Positions 62,978 to 64,000 of a DNA stretch of 64,000 nt are shown piece after piece. The first letter of the stretch is position 1. Each line of letters begins with the position of its first letter. The notes under the pieces are model-generated. The model was not told the DNA's origin. It worked only from the letters and a program-made list of their open reading frames with translations, and made no database searches. The DNA comes from Paenibacillus sacheonensis (GTDB taxonomy: Bacteria > Bacillota > Bacilli > Paenibacillales > Paenibacillaceae), in NCBI RefSeq assembly GCF_009909195.1, contig NZ_JAAAMU010000003.1, forward strand, positions 1 through 64,000, given 5' to 3'. The translations under genes and the position numbers were made by a program.

Positions 62978-64000
62978 TTACGTCTCGAAACCAAGGAACC
63001 CGCCCTTGAATTCCAATTCGCCGTTGTCGTTCGTGCCGAAGCCTAGCTTGCCCAAGCTCTTGGATTTCTCGACGGACACTTTGGCGATCTCCGCATCCAC
63101 TTCGAACGTCTTCGTCTCGGCGGCTCCAAGCGAAATTTCCCATTCCTTTGGCGTGCCGGTCTTGGTCCATTCCTTATCGAACGAGAGCGAGAGATCCAGG
63201 GAACTGGACAGCAGAATCTTGTTTACCTTCTCGGTGGCGCTCGTGGTCGGCTTGCCGGTTATCCAGCCCTTGACCGTATCGTTGATCGTCTCGTCCCCTT
63301 TGATCTTCTCCACGAGGCCTTTGCCGACGGAGTCGAATTGAGGAAGGGTGAACATGACGTCCGAACCGGTGTCGAGCACGCCGCCCATCCCTTTCTTGAC
63401 GCCTTCTTCGTCGCCCCTCATCTTGCTCTGGAGGAGGCCGGCCACGTTCTTGGCTCCGCCGACGATCGGGGTAACCCACTTGGAGGCGATCTTCGCCCAA
63501 TCGGAGACATCCTCGCCGTAAGCGAACGGAATAGAGCCTTTGGCTTCGATGGACAAGCTGCGCATCTTGTCGTTCACGAAGGCGAGCGAGCCTTCGAGTC
63601 CGAAGGCCACGCTCGTGCTGCCAAGCTTGACCTCGGTCGTGGCGCCGGCTTCCCAAACGCGTTTATTCGATTTGAAGCCGAGCGCCGACGCTTTGTCCTT
63701 CAGGGAGGCGACGTCGGTCTTGTCGCCGAAGCCGGTCTTGCCGGGCGCGGCCGTCTTTCCGGTCTTGGTGTTGTGTTCCGCTACTTTGTCTTCGATCGTC
63801 TCTTGGTCGTAATGATGCAGGCGCTTGTAACCCAATTCGCCGCCCATCTTGGCCACGCCGGCGTTGATGTCGGCTTGGAGCTTGGCCATGAGGCCGACGT
63901 CGACGTAGTTGCCTTCCTTCATGTGCGTCTGCTCGATCATCGCCGCCCACAGCTCGGCTTCCTCGGTCTTCTCCATGCCGGACTTGCCGCCTTGACCCCA
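62978..64000 (-). CDS. Unrecognised protein, C-terminal part (5' end outside window)
   Basis: The reverse-strand frame is open from the right edge to the TAA at 62978, giving at least 340 residues; the ATG at 63974-63976 is internal, as the frame continues upstream (WGQGGKSG). The sequence is polar, Lys/Glu/Gly-rich and mostly helical, for example AELWAAMIEQTHMKEGNYVD. It then has amphipathic beta strands (VAFGLEGSLAFVNDKMRSLSIEAKGSIPFAYGE) that recall membrane-inserting or porin-like segments, and ends with LGFGTNDNGELEFKGGFLGF. I do not recognise the family. Confidence 0.7.
   Translation of the reverse strand, partial: WGQGGKSGMEKTEEAELWAAMIEQTHMKEGNYVDVGLMAKLQADINAGVAKMGGELGYKRLHHYDQETIEDKVAEHNTKTGKTAAPGKTGFGDKTDVASLKDKASALGFKSNKRVWEAGATTEVKLGSTSVAFGLEGSLAFVNDKMRSLSIEAKGSIPFAYGEDVSDWAKIASKWVTPIVGGAKNVAGLLQSKMRGDEEGVKKGMGGVLDTGSDVMFTLPQFDSVGKGLVEKIKGDETINDTVKGWITGKPTTSATEKVNKILLSSSLDLSLSFDKEWTKTGTPKEWEISLGAAETKTFEVDAEIAKVSVEKSKSLGKLGFGTNDNGELEFKGGFLGFET

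Overview
The window reads as a chromosomal segment of a moderately GC-rich, Gram-positive, endospore-type bacterium of the Paenibacillaceae (Paenibacillus/Cohnella-like). This is inferred from strong GGAGG ribosome binding sites, lipoprotein-type solute-binding proteins, many AraC regulators beside carbohydrate ABC transporters, a Bacillus-type mmg (methylcitrate) operon, and a 23S-tRNA array of Bacillales type. No phage, CRISPR array or intact transposase was seen.

Layout: (1) 1-1470: 3' end of a 23S rRNA gene and 13 tRNA genes ending at a terminator, with no 5S gene after the 23S. (2) 1613-2256: a GNAT acetyltransferase broken by one in-frame stop and a 48-residue ORF. (3) 2498-8414: an array of AAAACGTTTT palindromes, then a sugar ABC importer (binding protein, two permeases) and a GH78-like glycosidase. 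(4) 8738-12757: two divergent GntR regulators, an enolase-superfamily dehydratase and an SMP-30 lactonase, forming a probable sugar-acid module. (5) 12881-16291: a secreted protein, an unknown protein, a methyltransferase and a cell-wall amidase. (6) 16542-21799: an AraC regulator, a secreted beta-helix/discoidin protein and a GH99/WbsX-like protein. (7) 22293-24904: an OatA-type acyltransferase and a small reverse-strand protein. (8) 25641-32162: a nucleoside importer (NupNOPQ-like), DeoR and DeoC. (9) 32317-41295: DinB proteins, QueF, an MFS transporter, a large surface protein, a GT2/TPR glycosyltransferase and an ankyrin protein. (10) 41432-50159: a seven-gene mmg-like operon (acyl-CoA dehydrogenase, thiolase, hydroxyacyl-CoA dehydrogenase, second acyl-CoA dehydrogenase, methylisocitrate lyase, methylcitrate synthase, methylcitrate dehydratase). 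(11) 50291-61556: an AraC regulator, an aldo/keto reductase, then AraC, ABC importer, unknown secreted protein, FAD oxidoreductase and two Gfo/Idh/MocA proteins. (12) 61684-64000: a YbjN-like protein and an unrecognised protein cut by the right edge.

How the genes work together: most of the window is a series of self-contained carbon-scavenging modules, each pairing uptake or surface hydrolysis with a local regulator and catabolic enzymes. The mmg operon would degrade short acyl chains through beta-oxidation and dispose of propionyl-CoA through the methylcitrate cycle.

The most unusual signals are long Ala/Gly/Ser/Pro-rich insertions in four consecutive enzymes of the mmg operon (about 150 residues in the citrate synthase), the loss of key acyl-CoA dehydrogenase motifs in the same operon, and three MITE-like elements with CTAACG/CGTTAG ends. 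I did not find a clearly new multi-gene system; the best leads are ranked in the findings.
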